Source of the DNA: Hymenobacter wooponensis
Lineage (GTDB): Bacteria > Bacteroidota > Bacteroidia > Cytophagales > Hymenobacteraceae
Assembly (NCBI RefSeq): GCF_004745865.1
Contig: NZ_SRKZ01000007.1
Location: forward strand, 186,001 to 250,000
Direction of reading: 5' to 3'
Length of the DNA stretch: 64,000 bases
A program made the position numbers and the translations under genes. Below, piece by piece: positions 52,056-60,154 of the stretch. Below the pieces are notes generated by a model that saw only the letters and a list, made by a program, of their open reading frames with translations, did not search any database and had not been told where the DNA came from. Within the stretch, counting starts at the first letter, position 1. Every line of letters starts with the position of its first letter.

Positions 52056-54566
52056 ATGAAAAGAAAAGACGAATCCGCCGCCCCCCGCGCACCTCGCGCG
52101 AAGGCGGCCCGTGGCGAAGAAGCCACCGCTGCCGCATCGGTATCCAAAGACCTCGTGTTTCGGATCTTCCGCGACAACCCCACCAAAGTACTGGCCTACC
52201 GCCAGCTCTCCCGCCGCCTTGGCGTAACAACCAAGCAGCAGCGCGAGGAGATTTTTGACCACCTCAAAGCCCTCAAGAAAGCAGGCCTGATTACCCTCCT
52301 CCAGAACGACGAGTACCGCCTCACGGACCCCGGCACTACCGAGTTTGCCACCGCTCCGGCCAGCAGCCGGCGGGCGCGCAACCCCGAGAATACGCCGGTG
52401 CCTACCCGTCGCAGTGGCCGTCCCATCGAGACGGAGTTTGGCCAAGACCCCGTGGTGCACCGTCGCCGCGAAGCTGGTTTCGACTTCCCCGATGCCGACG
52501 AGCCCGACACGCGTCGCCGTCCCGGTCGGGAGAGCGATGCCCAGACCATTACGGGTACCGTATCCTTGGCCACCGACCAGTTTGCTTTCGTCATTAGTGA
52601 GGAGAGCGAGACCGATGTGCGCGTGTTCACGGACCGCCTGAAGTTTGCCATGCACGGCGACACTGTGCGTCTGCGCCTGCGCGGCTCCCGCGATGGCCGC
52701 CCCGTCGGCGACGTGGTGGAAGTAGTAAACCGTGTGCGCCCCGAGGTAGTGGGCCGCCTGTTTGTGCAGGGTGGCATCGGCTTCGTGAAGCCCGATAGCC
52801 GCAAGCTCTACTTCGACGTGTTCGTGCCGTTCGAGAACCTGCACGGCGCCAACCACGGCGAGAAAGTGCTGGTGCGCATCACCGAGTTTCCGGAGGTCAG
52901 CGAAGGCCGCACGCCGGTGGGCGAGGTGGTCCGCAGCTTCGGACAGGCCGGCGAAAACGAGGCCGAGATCAACGCCATCATGGCCGAGTTCGGACTGCCC
53001 TTCGAGTTCCCCACGGACGTAGAAGCCGAGTCGGAATCCATCTCTGAGGTGATACCTCAGAGCGAGATTGAGCGCCGCCGCGACTTCCGCGACATCACCA
53101 CGTTCACCATCGACCCCGCCGACGCCAAGGACTTCGACGATGCCCTGTCTATCCGGAAGCTGGAGAACGACCACTGGGAGATTGGCGTGCACATCGCCGA
53201 CGTAACGCACTACGTGCGCCCCGGCATGGAGCTGGAGCGCGAGGCCAAGTACCGAGCTACCTCCGTGTATCTCGTCGACCGCGTGATTCCTATGCTGCCT
53301 GAGCGCCTCTCCAACGGTCTCTGCTCCCTGCGCCCGAACGAAGACAAGCTGACTTTCTCGGCCGTGTTTGAGCTCGATGAGAACGGGAAGCTCTACAACT
53401 CCTGGTTCGGTAAAACCATCATTCACTCCGACCGCCGCTTCGCGTACGAAGAAGCGCAGGAGCGTATCGAAGGACTGGAAGCCGACTACACCGCCGAGAT
53501 TCAGCTGATGAACAGCATCGCCAAGAAGCTCTGCGCAGCCCGCTTCAAGCAGGGTGCTATTAGCTTCGAAACCCAGGAGGTGAAGTTCAAGCTGGATGAG
53601 AATGGCAAGCCGCTGGGCGTGTATGTGAAGGAGCGCAAGGACGCCCACAAGATGATTGAGGAGTTCATGCTGCTGGCCAACCGCAAGGTGGCCGAGTTCG
53701 TGTTTAAGCTCAAGAATCGCAAGCCGCGCTTCACTATGGTGTACCGCGTGCACGAAGCCCCGGACCCCGACCGCCTCCAGAACTTCGCCCTCTTCGCGAA
53801 GAAGTTTGGCCACAACCTCGACCTCACCAACCCCAAAAAGCTGAGCACCGAGCTCAACGATTTGTCGGAGGAAGTGATGGGTCGCCCGGAGCAGAACGTC
53901 ATCCAGACGCTGGCCGTGCGCACCATGAGCAAGGCCATTTATACCACCGAGCCCCTAGGCCACTTCGGTCTGGCCTTCGACCACTATTCGCACTTCACCT
54001 CGCCCATCCGGCGCTACCCCGACATGATGGCGCATCGCCTCCTGGAGCACTATCTGGAGGGCGGCAAGAATGTGGAAGTGGGTCCCGTGGAAGAAGAGTG
54101 CAAGCACTCCTCGGAGCGGGAGAAACTAGCGGCCACCGCCGAGCGTGCCAGCATCAAGTACAAGCAGGTGGAGTTCATGTCGGACGTTATCGGCGAGACA
54201 TTCACCGGCGTGGTGTCGGGCCTCACGGAGCGCGGGCTGTACGTGGAAATCGAGGAGAACAAGTGCGAAGGCATGGTTCGCCTCAGCGAGATTCCCGGCG
54301 ACTTCTTCGAGCTGGACCGTGACAATTACCGCATCGTAGGCAAGAACACGAAGCGCATTATCCAGTTCGGCGACGAGATGCAGGTGGTGGTAAAAGCTGC
54401 CAACCTGCTAGACCGTACCATCGACTTCGAGTTGGTAGACGAGCGCCCCGACCACGTGAAGCGCCGTGAGCAGGAGGACCGCCGCCAGGGCAGCAAGCCC
54501 CGCGGCTACCGCCCTGAGCGCAACGGTGGCGGCCGTCCCGGCGGCAAAGGCAGCAAGCGCAGCTAG
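52056..54566 (+). CDS. rnr: Ribonuclease R
   Basis: The 836-residue protein has an N-terminal winged helix (about 35-90: VFRIFRDNPTKVLAYRQLSR RLG), a cold-shock OB fold (about 160-250), the RNB catalytic domain with the Asp cluster TIDPADAKDFDDALSIRKLE and HIADVTHYVRPG, HYSHFTSPIRRYPDMMAHRL, and a C-terminal S1 domain (VVSGLTERGLYVEI). It ends in a basic Arg/Gly/Lys tail. RNase R digests structured RNA 3' to 5', acting in rRNA, mRNA and tmRNA quality control. A linker between winged helix and OB fold (about 95-155) is Arg/Pro-rich and probably disordered. Its terminator is at 54676-54714. Confidence 0.96.
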   Translation: MKRKDESAAPRAPRAKAARGEEATAAASVSKDLVFRIFRDNPTKVLAYRQLSRRLGVTTKQQREEIFDHLKALKKAGLITLLQNDEYRLTDPGTTEFATAPASSRRARNPENTPVPTRRSGRPIETEFGQDPVVHRRREAGFDFPDADEPDTRRRPGRESDAQTITGTVSLATDQFAFVISEESETDVRVFTDRLKFAMHGDTVRLRLRGSRDGRPVGDVVEVVNRVRPEVVGRLFVQGGIGFVKPDSRKLYFDVFVPFENLHGANHGEKVLVRITEFPEVSEGRTPVGEVVRSFGQAGENEAEINAIMAEFGLPFEFPTDVEAESESISEVIPQSEIERRRDFRDITTFTIDPADAKDFDDALSIRKLENDHWEIGVHIADVTHYVRPGMELEREAKYRATSVYLVDRVIPMLPERLSNGLCSLRPNEDKLTFSAVFELDENGKLYNSWFGKTIIHSDRRFAYEEAQERIEGLEADYTAEIQLMNSIAKKLCAARFKQGAISFETQEVKFKLDENGKPLGVYVKERKDAHKMIEEFMLLANRKVAEFVFKLKNRKPRFTMVYRVHEAPDPDRLQNFALFAKKFGHNLDLTNPKKLSTELNDLSEEVMGRPEQNVIQTLAVRTMSKAIYTTEPLGHFGLAFDHYSHFTSPIRRYPDMMAHRLLEHYLEGGKNVEVGPVEEECKHSSEREKLAATAERASIKYKQVEFMSDVIGETFTGVVSGLTERGLYVEIEENKCEGMVRLSEIPGDFFELDRDNYRIVGKNTKRIIQFGDEMQVVVKAANLLDRTIDFELVDERPDHVKRREQEDRRQGSKPRGYRPERNGGGRPGGKGSKRS

Positions 54567-54675
54567 GCCACCTCTCGTGGTGGCCTAGGCCTGCAATTGC
54601 GAGGACGAAGGACGAAGCACCCGCAGGACAGCGCCGCTAATCTTTCCTTGTCGTTGCACGAAGCCTTGAACAAAC

Positions 54676-54714
54676 AAAAGCCCTTACTTCCACTTAGGAG
54701 GTAAGGGCTTTTTG
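54676..54714. terminator. Terminator between rnr and the convergent TonB-like gene
   Basis: AAAAGCCCTTAC and GTAAGGGCTTTTT form a stem with A and T tracts on both sides, so it may end both transcripts. Confidence 0.82.
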
Positions 54715-54735
54715 CATCTGAATCATTACCGGCTA

Positions 54736-55248
54736 TCAGGGAAGATCTACTGGAACCGTGGTAGCAACAGCTACTGGTTTACCGTTCTTCTGACCAGGCG
54801 AAAACTTGGGAAGCCGACTGACGCACGCTACTGCGGCGGCATCATACGCGTCGCTAATGCCACGGCCCGGCGCTACCCAAACGTCGGTAATATCACCGGA
54901 AGGGAGTACAGTAAAATGCACGAATACCCGCACGTGCTGCTTTGGGCCGGACGGCCACTTCAGGGTTTTCTGGATGGCTTTTGCAAGGGCTGCTTGTCCG
55001 CCAGGGAAGACCGGCACTTGCTCTGCATACACATAGCCACCGGTAGTCAGAGCTGCTGAGTCGGGCAGGATAACCTCCTGCTTCGACTCGGTTAGTTTAG
55101 GGGCCGCAGAGGTGGTACTCTTAGGTCGAGGCGGAGTAGTAACGGGGGCCGGCTTATGGGCATCCCACCAGTTGTAAGAGTTCTGAGCAGCAGCTCCGGT
55201 AGATAGAAGCAGGCAACTCAGGATAGCTACACAGCGCATAGTACTCAT
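54736..55248 (-). CDS. TonB C-terminal domain protein
   Basis: The 170-residue product has a signal peptide (MSTMRCVAILSCLLLSTGAA AQ) supporting the start at 55248. A Pro/Thr/Lys linker follows, then GYVYAEQVPVFPGGQAALAK AIQ, a common lead-in of Bacteroidota TonB-like proteins. VRVFVHFTVLPSGDITDVWV and DAYDAAAVACVSRLPKFSPG QKNGKPV form the TonB-CTD core. It lacks a transmembrane anchor, so it may be periplasmic and not a true energy transducer. Partner receptor unknown. Confidence 0.82.
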   Translation of the reverse strand: MSTMRCVAILSCLLLSTGAAAQNSYNWWDAHKPAPVTTPPRPKSTTSAAPKLTESKQEVILPDSAALTTGGYVYAEQVPVFPGGQAALAKAIQKTLKWPSGPKQHVRVFVHFTVLPSGDITDVWVAPGRGISDAYDAAAVACVSRLPKFSPGQKNGKPVAVATTVPVDLP

Positions 55249-55375
55249 GGGATAAACATGGATTCGCGGATAATAGCGTTGTGTGGAAGATAACAACTTC
55301 TCCCATGAGCAGCTTGTCTGCTTAGTAGCCTACCTACTGGCCTAGGACACTCATCCATCCCAACCGACTCCTCCG

Positions 55376-55383
55376 TACCTTTC
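55376..55383 (+). promoter_or_regulatory. -7 element TACCTTTC of the polyprenyl synthase gene
   Basis: One mismatch to TAnnTTTG, 24 bp before the GTG at 55407, which supports the GTG start. Confidence 0.5.
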
Positions 55384-55406
55384 CCCTTCGAACCATACCC
55401 GTTTCT

Positions 55407-56378
55407 GTGGACCTGTCCCAACTTACCGACCGCCTCAATACTGGCCTAGGCCAGCTACGCTACGGCGAAGCGCCCGACGCGCTCTACGAGCCCATTCGCT
55501 ACATCATGGCCCTTGGGGGCAAGCGCATTCGTCCTTTGCTCACACTGCTGGGTGCCCATCTGTTTACCGACGACCTAGACCCCGTACTCAAGCCGGCCTT
55601 GGCTACCGAGGTCTTCCATAACTTCACCCTCCTCCACGATGACCTAATGGACCAGGCGCCCCTACGTCGGGGCAAAGCCACCGTGCACGAGAAGTGGAAC
55701 CCCAACGTGGCCATTCTCTCCGGCGACGTGATGCTGGTGCGCGCCTACGAGCTATTCCTAGACGTGAAGCCCGAGCTACTGGCCTACGTGCTGCGCCGCT
55801 TCTCCCAAACCGCCGCCGAGGTCTGCGAGGGCCAGCAGTGGGACATGAACTTCGAGACAGAAACCGAGGTAACCATTGCCCAGTACCTCGACATGATTCG
55901 CCTGAAAACGGCCGTGCTCCTTGGCTTTGCCCTGGAGCTGGGCGCCCTGCTGGGCGGCGCTTCCCAAGAGGATGCCGACCACCTGCGCCAGTTCGGAACG
56001 GATATCGGCCTAGCCTTTCAACTGCGCGACGACCTACTGGACGTGTACGGCGACGCGGCCACCTTCGGCAAGCGCGTGGGCGGTGATATCGTCTCCGACA
56101 AAAAGACCTTTCTGCTGCTCACCGCCCAGGCTCAGGCCAACGCTGCTCAGCAGGCGACCTTAGCCCAACACGTAGGCCAGCCCGTCACGGATGCTGAGGC
56201 CAAGGTGCAAGCCGTGCGTGCTATCTACGATGAGCTCGAAATACGCCCTCAGACGGAAGCTCTCATCAATACCTACTTCCAGAATGCCTTGCAGCACTTG
56301 GAGCGCGTGGCGGCCCCCGCAGAGCGCAAAAAGCCTCTGCAGCAGCTTGCCCTCCAACTCATGGACCGCGAGCAGTAG
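55407..56378 (+). CDS. Trans-polyprenyl diphosphate synthase
   Basis: The 323-residue protein starts at GTG 55407 (MDLSQLTDRLNTGLGQLRYG). It has the first Asp-rich motif LHDDLMDQAPLRRGKATVHE, the upstream GGKRIRPLLTLLGA, and the second Asp-rich motif LAFQLRDDLLDVYGD followed by KRVGGDIVSDKKTFL. These are the signatures of (all-E) prenyl synthases, which extend isoprenoid diphosphates, probably to the menaquinone side chain (C30-C40). Chain length cannot be fixed from the sequence; the residues before the first motif (TEVFHNFTLLHDDLMD) are of the long-chain type. Confidence 0.93.
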   Translation: MDLSQLTDRLNTGLGQLRYGEAPDALYEPIRYIMALGGKRIRPLLTLLGAHLFTDDLDPVLKPALATEVFHNFTLLHDDLMDQAPLRRGKATVHEKWNPNVAILSGDVMLVRAYELFLDVKPELLAYVLRRFSQTAAEVCEGQQWDMNFETETEVTIAQYLDMIRLKTAVLLGFALELGALLGGASQEDADHLRQFGTDIGLAFQLRDDLLDVYGDAATFGKRVGGDIVSDKKTFLLLTAQAQANAAQQATLAQHVGQPVTDAEAKVQAVRAIYDELEIRPQTEALINTYFQNALQHLERVAAPAERKKPLQQLALQLMDREQ

Positions 56379-56385
56379 TCTTTTG

Positions 56386-56458
56386 GGTTGTTGATTGCGG
56401 GTTGTCAGTTGTTAGCTGTCCCCAACCAATCAACTACCGACAACTAACAATCAACAAC
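56386..56458. repeat. Imperfect inverted repeat before the rhomboid gene
   Basis: GTTGTTGATTG (left, from 56387) pairs with CAATCAACAAC (to 56458), with partial pairing of the internal GTTGTCAGTTGTTAG/ACAACTAAC segments. It lies just before the ATG at 56468, where it could affect translation of the rhomboid gene. Confidence 0.55.
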
Positions 56459-56467
56459 GAAATCTCC

Positions 56468-57106
56468 ATGCTTAATCTAAGCCCCACGCTGGTACTGGTG
56501 GCCCTCACCTGTGGTATCTCCATGTATGCCTGGTCTAATCAGGAGCTGATGGACAGCTGGATCCTCAGCCCCTACGAAGTGCGCCGCCGCAACGAGTGGT
56601 ACCGCTTCATCACCTCCGGTTTCCTGCACGCCGACTTCGGCCACTTGCTCTTCAACATGCTGGCGTTTTATTCCTTCAGCCAGATTGTAGAACAGGTCTT
56701 CGTGAACTTCTTCGGTATCACTACCGGCATCCTGTACTTCTTGTTGCTCTATATCGGTGGCATCATCGTCTCTGATATTCCCACGTACCTCCGCCACCGC
56801 AACGACCCCAACTATCGTAGCCTGGGGGCCTCGGGTGGAGTAGCGTCGGTTATCTTCTCGGCTATACTATTTGCGCCTACCAACAAGATTGGCGTGTTCC
56901 CATTGCCACCCAGCCTCGGCATTCCAGGCTTCATCTTCGGCTTTCTCTACCTGGCCTATTCCTACTACATGGGTCGTCGTCGCGGCGATAACATCAACCA
57001 TGATGCGCACTTCTATGGTGCTTTATATGGTTTGGTAGTCACGCTGATCCTAGTTCCCAAGGCTGGTCCGTTTTTCTGGGACCAAATTCGAGGATTTTTA
57101 AGTTAA
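56468..57106 (+). CDS. Rhomboid-family intramembrane serine protease
   Basis: The 212-residue membrane protein starts at ATG 56468 (MLNLSPTLVLVALTCGISMY). It has EWYRFITSGFLHADFGHLLF NM, typical of rhomboid TM2, the catalytic serine in LGASGGVASVIFS, and the catalytic His in INHDAHFYGALYG; six membrane segments are expected. Rhomboids cleave membrane proteins within the lipid bilayer. The loop IPTYLRHRNDPNYRS is hydrophilic. Substrate unknown. Confidence 0.93.
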   Translation: MLNLSPTLVLVALTCGISMYAWSNQELMDSWILSPYEVRRRNEWYRFITSGFLHADFGHLLFNMLAFYSFSQIVEQVFVNFFGITTGILYFLLLYIGGIIVSDIPTYLRHRNDPNYRSLGASGGVASVIFSAILFAPTNKIGVFPLPPSLGIPGFIFGFLYLAYSYYMGRRRGDNINHDAHFYGALYGLVVTLILVPKAGPFFWDQIRGFLS

Positions 57107-57216
57107 CTTATTGACTATCAATAGTATGTGTGCAAATATATAGATTGATAGATATCCATTTAGCGGAATGCGCGTAAAGAGAGTCTGAAATCCCTTTTCA
57201 ACTACTCTCTTCAATC

Positions 57217-57495
57217 ATGAACAAACTCGCACCTTATATCACCCGACTTGCTTTCACTACGCCTTTGCTCGCACTGACGCTCGTGATGTCTTCCTGCAGC
57301 CGCTACAACGCCAACGGTGGCCTAGCTACCTGGGGCTACGTTCTGCTTGCCCTCGATGTACTGGCTCTGTTTGACGTTTTCCGTCAGCCGTGGTCAATTG
57401 GCAAGAAGATTCTGTGGGCTGCTATTATTTTCTTCTTCCCGCTGGGTGGTCTGATTATTTACTACCTCTTCGCTGGTCGCGGTAAAGCGTCCTAA
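57217..57495 (+). CDS. Small lipoprotein-like membrane protein, PLDc_N type
   Basis: The 92-residue protein has a lipoprotein-like start (TRLAFTTPLLALTLVMSSC) and two membrane helices: TWGYVLLALDVLALFDVFRQ and KKILWAAIIFFFPLGGLIIY YLFAGRGK. The second, with the FFPLGGLIIYYLFAGR ending, matches the N-terminal domain found in cardiolipin synthases and many small stand-alone proteins (PLDc_N). The stand-alone form has no known activity. A terminator follows. Confidence 0.85.
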   Translation: MNKLAPYITRLAFTTPLLALTLVMSSCSRYNANGGLATWGYVLLALDVLALFDVFRQPWSIGKKILWAAIIFFFPLGGLIIYYLFAGRGKAS

Positions 57496-57513
57496 GGTTA
57501 CCAGACAACCCAT

Positions 57514-57553
57514 AAAAAAGGCCCGGTGCATCTAAGTGCATCGGGCCTTTTTG
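57514..57553 (+). terminator. Terminator after the PLDc_N gene
   Basis: AAAAAAGGCCCGGTGCA and TGCATCGGGCCTTTTT form a 16-bp stem with one mismatch, followed by GTTTG. It also faces the leftward gene ending at 57569. Confidence 0.85.
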
Positions 57554-57568
57554 TTTGCATTAGCAACT

Positions 57569-58192
57569 CTAGTTTCGGGTGTGTAACCGCTGCTTCTCAA
57601 GGCGAGCAATGCTTTTGACCAGTGCTCCAGCGTTGGCAATTTCAGTAGCCTGCCAATGGTCACCTTGCTGGCGCATTTTCACATCTATCACTAAAGTAGT
57701 GTCATACCGGGGCTGACTAACCTCTAAGCCAATGATAGCTTGGTCGCCCTGCTCGCGCGTATACTTAATGCCTTTGAACTGGCTTCCAGGGCCTGCCACT
57801 GCGCCAACTACTCCTAGTACTGGCATCTGCAAAATGCCTCCAGCTTGGGCTTGGCCTGATGCTTCTATCGAGCCGGTCTCTATGTAGCGTTGTACCTCCT
57901 TGCGTGCCGCTTCCGTGAGCTGGGGCTTCAGCAGAGGCAGAGTTGTTCTGAGCGCAAAACTGCGTGGCACGAAGTTGTCTAACACCTCACTCTGCTCAAC
58001 CAGTTGATCAATCATGTTGCCTGCTACGCTTTTTACGTCCACGTAGCGCTCAAACTCGGCCATGTTATGGCTTTGGGTGGCCTTTGCCGCTTGCATGAGT
58101 GAGTAGGTTGGGCCAGTACTCAGGCTACGGTAGTATAAGTAGCCCGCTACGGCTAGGCCAGCTAATACGAGCAGGATGATTATTCTTTTCAT
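57569..58192 (-). CDS. DUF2939 domain protein
   Basis: The 207-residue product has an N-terminal helix (MKRIIILLVLAGLAVAGYLY Y) that serves as anchor or signal, and then SLMQAAKATQSHNMAEFERY VDVKSVAGNMIDQLVEQ, the DUF2939 signature. The rest alternates strands and helices to VDVKMRQQGDHWQATEIAN. It is envelope-anchored with function unknown. Monocistronic and convergent with the PLDc_N gene. Confidence 0.85.
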   Translation of the reverse strand: MKRIIILLVLAGLAVAGYLYYRSLSTGPTYSLMQAAKATQSHNMAEFERYVDVKSVAGNMIDQLVEQSEVLDNFVPRSFALRTTLPLLKPQLTEAARKEVQRYIETGSIEASGQAQAGGILQMPVLGVVGAVAGPGSQFKGIKYTREQGDQAIIGLEVSQPRYDTTLVIDVKMRQQGDHWQATEIANAGALVKSIARLEKQRLHTRN

Positions 58193-58315
58193 GTGGGTAC
58201 TCTAAGGGGAAGTAAGGAGTAATACAAAGGTAGGATAGCGGCTAAAGCTGCTTGTGGTGCTATGGAGGCCTACCTTCCTACCTACGTATAACAAGCCCGT
58301 TTTATTCCTTGCTCC

Positions 58316-59146
58316 ATGACTGAAAGAACTTTTCCGGCTATTCATGGCCATCGTGGCTGCCGTGGCTTACGCCCCGAAAATACCCTCCCGGCCTTCCGGT
58401 ACGCGCTGGCCTTGGGCGTTGATGTGTTGGAGCTAGATGTTGTCATCTCCGCCGATCGGCAGGTGGTTGTCTCACATGAGCCATGGTTTTCGGCGGCTAT
58501 TTGCCGCACGCCCCAGGGCCAGCCCATTGAGGCAGCCACTGAGCGGCAGCACAATCTCTATGAGCTTCCTTACGCGGTTATTCGGCAGTACGATTGCGGC
58601 CTTTCTCGGCACCCTGGCTTCCCGGAGCAGCAGCCGGAGCCGGCCTATAAACCACTGCTCCGTGAGGTGCTGCAGGAGGCGGAACGCTATGCGCAGAAGC
58701 TTGGGCGGCCGCCGGTACATTACAGCATCGAGATAAAAAGCTCACCCGCCAGCGACGGCATTTTCCATCCCGCACCCGCCGACTTTCTCGCGCTTGTACT
58801 CTCCGAGATTTCCATTGCGCAGGTAGGGGAGAGGACTACACTTTTATGCTTCGATAAGCGGGTGCTGCAGGTGGCCCGGCAACAAGCTCCCGGGCTTCCG
58901 CTGTGTCTGTTGGTAGAGGATGAACTACCCGCTCAAGACCACCTTCAGGAGCTCGGATTTTTGCCCGCCGTGTATGGCATGCACTACCCGTTGCTCACCC
59001 CTGGCCTAGCTGATTTTTTGCGGGAACAGGGAGTAGCATTTGTACCCTGGACGGTGAACCAACCCGAGGACATGCGCCGCACTCTGGCGCTCCAGCCAGC
59101 CGGTATAACAACCGACTATCCGGATGTGCTTTTGGCTTTGCGGTAG
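58316..59146 (+). CDS. Glycerophosphodiester phosphodiesterase
   Basis: The 276-residue protein begins with the GDPD catalytic motif HGHRGCRGLRPENTLPAFRY (catalytic His, Glu) followed by DVLELDVVISADRQVVVSHE P, the second catalytic region. A third metal-site segment (YSIEIKSSP) follows, and PWTVNQPEDMRRTLALQPAG ITTDYPDVL closes the barrel. There is no signal peptide, so it should be cytoplasmic, splitting glycerophosphodiesters into glycerol 3-phosphate and alcohol. A hairpin terminator is at 59279-59322. Confidence 0.95.
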   Translation: MTERTFPAIHGHRGCRGLRPENTLPAFRYALALGVDVLELDVVISADRQVVVSHEPWFSAAICRTPQGQPIEAATERQHNLYELPYAVIRQYDCGLSRHPGFPEQQPEPAYKPLLREVLQEAERYAQKLGRPPVHYSIEIKSSPASDGIFHPAPADFLALVLSEISIAQVGERTTLLCFDKRVLQVARQQAPGLPLCLLVEDELPAQDHLQELGFLPAVYGMHYPLLTPGLADFLREQGVAFVPWTVNQPEDMRRTLALQPAGITTDYPDVLLALR

Positions 59147-59278
59147 GCTGCCCTTGCGTGCTCAGAGCGTTACAACTAAGTATCTCATCTCCGATAATCA
59201 GAGCCTAGTGCTGCCAACAGCGCTTAGGGTAGCTAGCACTAGCCTATGAAGACAACACAAGGTTTGTAAACCAGTTAT

Positions 59279-59322
59279 AAAAGCGGCTGAAATGGTTCCT
59301 ATGAGCTGTTTCAGCCGCTTTT
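59279..59322 (+). terminator. Hairpin between the GDPD and HTH genes
   Basis: AAAAGCGGCTGAAA and TTTCAGCCGCTTTT form a 14-bp perfect stem with A and T tails. It separates the GDPD transcript from the GTTAC array. Confidence 0.85.
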
Positions 59323-59332
59323 CACTTGTATG

Positions 59333-59506
59333 TGTTACAGTGATACACTGTGTAATGTGACAGTGTATTGTTATATTATGTTACGTGTAACGTGTATCAT
59401 ATGTAACAGTGTTCTTGTTTTACAGTGTTACAGGTGTTATGTGTTACGTAAAAGTGTTTGGCTGTTTGAAACAGTTTTTACATATTTACACTACGAAAAG
59501 TAACAC
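59333..59506. promoter_or_regulatory. Array of TGTTAC/GTAACA sites upstream of the HTH gene
   Basis: Core GTTAC or GTAAC occurs at 59334-59338, 59380-59384, 59387-59391, 59403-59407, 59427-59431, 59443-59447 and 59500-59504. Several lie in longer CAGTGTTACA-like copies. GTTACGTGTAAC (59380-59391) is a near-palindrome, and TTACAGTGATACACTGTGTA A (from 59336) another. Degenerate GTGACAG and TGTATCAT copies lie between. About one site is expected by chance per 500 bp. The array fits a multi-site operator for the next gene's HTH product. Confidence 0.75.
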
Positions 59507-59515
59507 CCTATTTAC

Positions 59516-59914
59516 ATGCCAAACCAAGGCGAAATACTTCAGGAAGCCATTAAAAACAGCGGTATTTCCATCACACGTATCGTGGAGGAACTGGGTATTA
59601 CACGTCCAACCATCTACCGTAAATTCAAGGAGGATACACTTGATTACGCTTTCGTAAAGCGAGTGGGCGAAGTTATCGGACACGACTTTTCGCAAGACTT
59701 TACAGTGTTACAACAAGGTGCTTTGCCTTTTGTAACACCTGTTGTATCACCTACTGTATCGTCCGCGCCCCTATTAGGTGTAACACATAAGTCTGTTACA
59801 CCCTCCGCCCCCGAATTAGACCCTACAAAGCAGCTTTTGGCCCTCCAAGCGAAATACATTGCCCTACTAGAGGCCTACAATGAATTGCTGTTACGGGTGT
59901 ATGGTCCTAAGTGA
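59516..59914 (+). CDS. Small HTH DNA-binding protein, probably binds the adjacent GTTAC array
   Basis: The 132-residue product starts MPNQGEILQEAIKNSGISIT RIVEELGITRPTIYRKFKED, a clear helix-turn-helix, followed by FVKRVGEVIGHDFSQDF, a pairing typical of small Bacteroidota XRE-like regulators. A Thr/Pro/Val linker (about 67-105) follows, and a short heptad helix (LLALQAKYIALLEAYNELLL) that could dimerise. Five GTTAC/GTAAC cores also lie inside the gene (59707-59711, 59732-59736, 59780-59784, 59795-59799, 59890-59894). No partner gene is adjacent. Autoregulation by looping or spreading, or a DNA-organising role, are possible. The parS site begins 7 bp after the stop. Confidence 0.8.
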   Translation: MPNQGEILQEAIKNSGISITRIVEELGITRPTIYRKFKEDTLDYAFVKRVGEVIGHDFSQDFTVLQQGALPFVTPVVSPTVSSAPLLGVTHKSVTPSAPELDPTKQLLALQAKYIALLEAYNELLLRVYGPK

Positions 59915-59920
59915 CAGATT

Positions 59921-59936
59921 TGTTCCACGTGAAACA
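59921..59936. other. parS: Exact parS site (ParB/Spo0J binding)
   Basis: TGTTCCACGTGAAACA is identical to the canonical B. subtilis-type parS 16-mer (TGTTnCACGTGAAACA). An exact 16-bp match is very unlikely by chance in 64 kb. In most bacteria parS sites lie near oriC and load the chromosomal ParB. parA and parB are not in this window. It is the only site I found here; other CACGTG cores lack the flanks. Confidence 0.88.
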
Positions 59937-60154
59937 TATTTGTTTTGACTTCCTCTAACGGGTGATGATTAGCAGCTGTAATCACAGCTAGTAGGGAGGC
60001 TAAGGTGAAAAGAAAGTAGAGGGGAAGGATAGTGGGGTGATGCTGGTAGTGGAGGAGCGATGAAGCATATTGCGCCGCAGAAAACACGTCGGTACCAAAG
60101 CCAGATTCAGGCTTAAGTGGCCGCTGCTTACCCTTCCCAATTCAAGCTGCATTA

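Noticed and set aside
52005..53813. 602-residue minus-strand frame opposite rnr
   Set aside because: It lies within rnr, which has full RNase R motifs; the antisense frame is low-complexity and has no domain.
36700..54470. Other CACGTG-containing stretches (near 36745, 41510, 54456) as extra parS sites
   Set aside because: Only the 6-bp core matches; flanking TGTT and AACA are absent.
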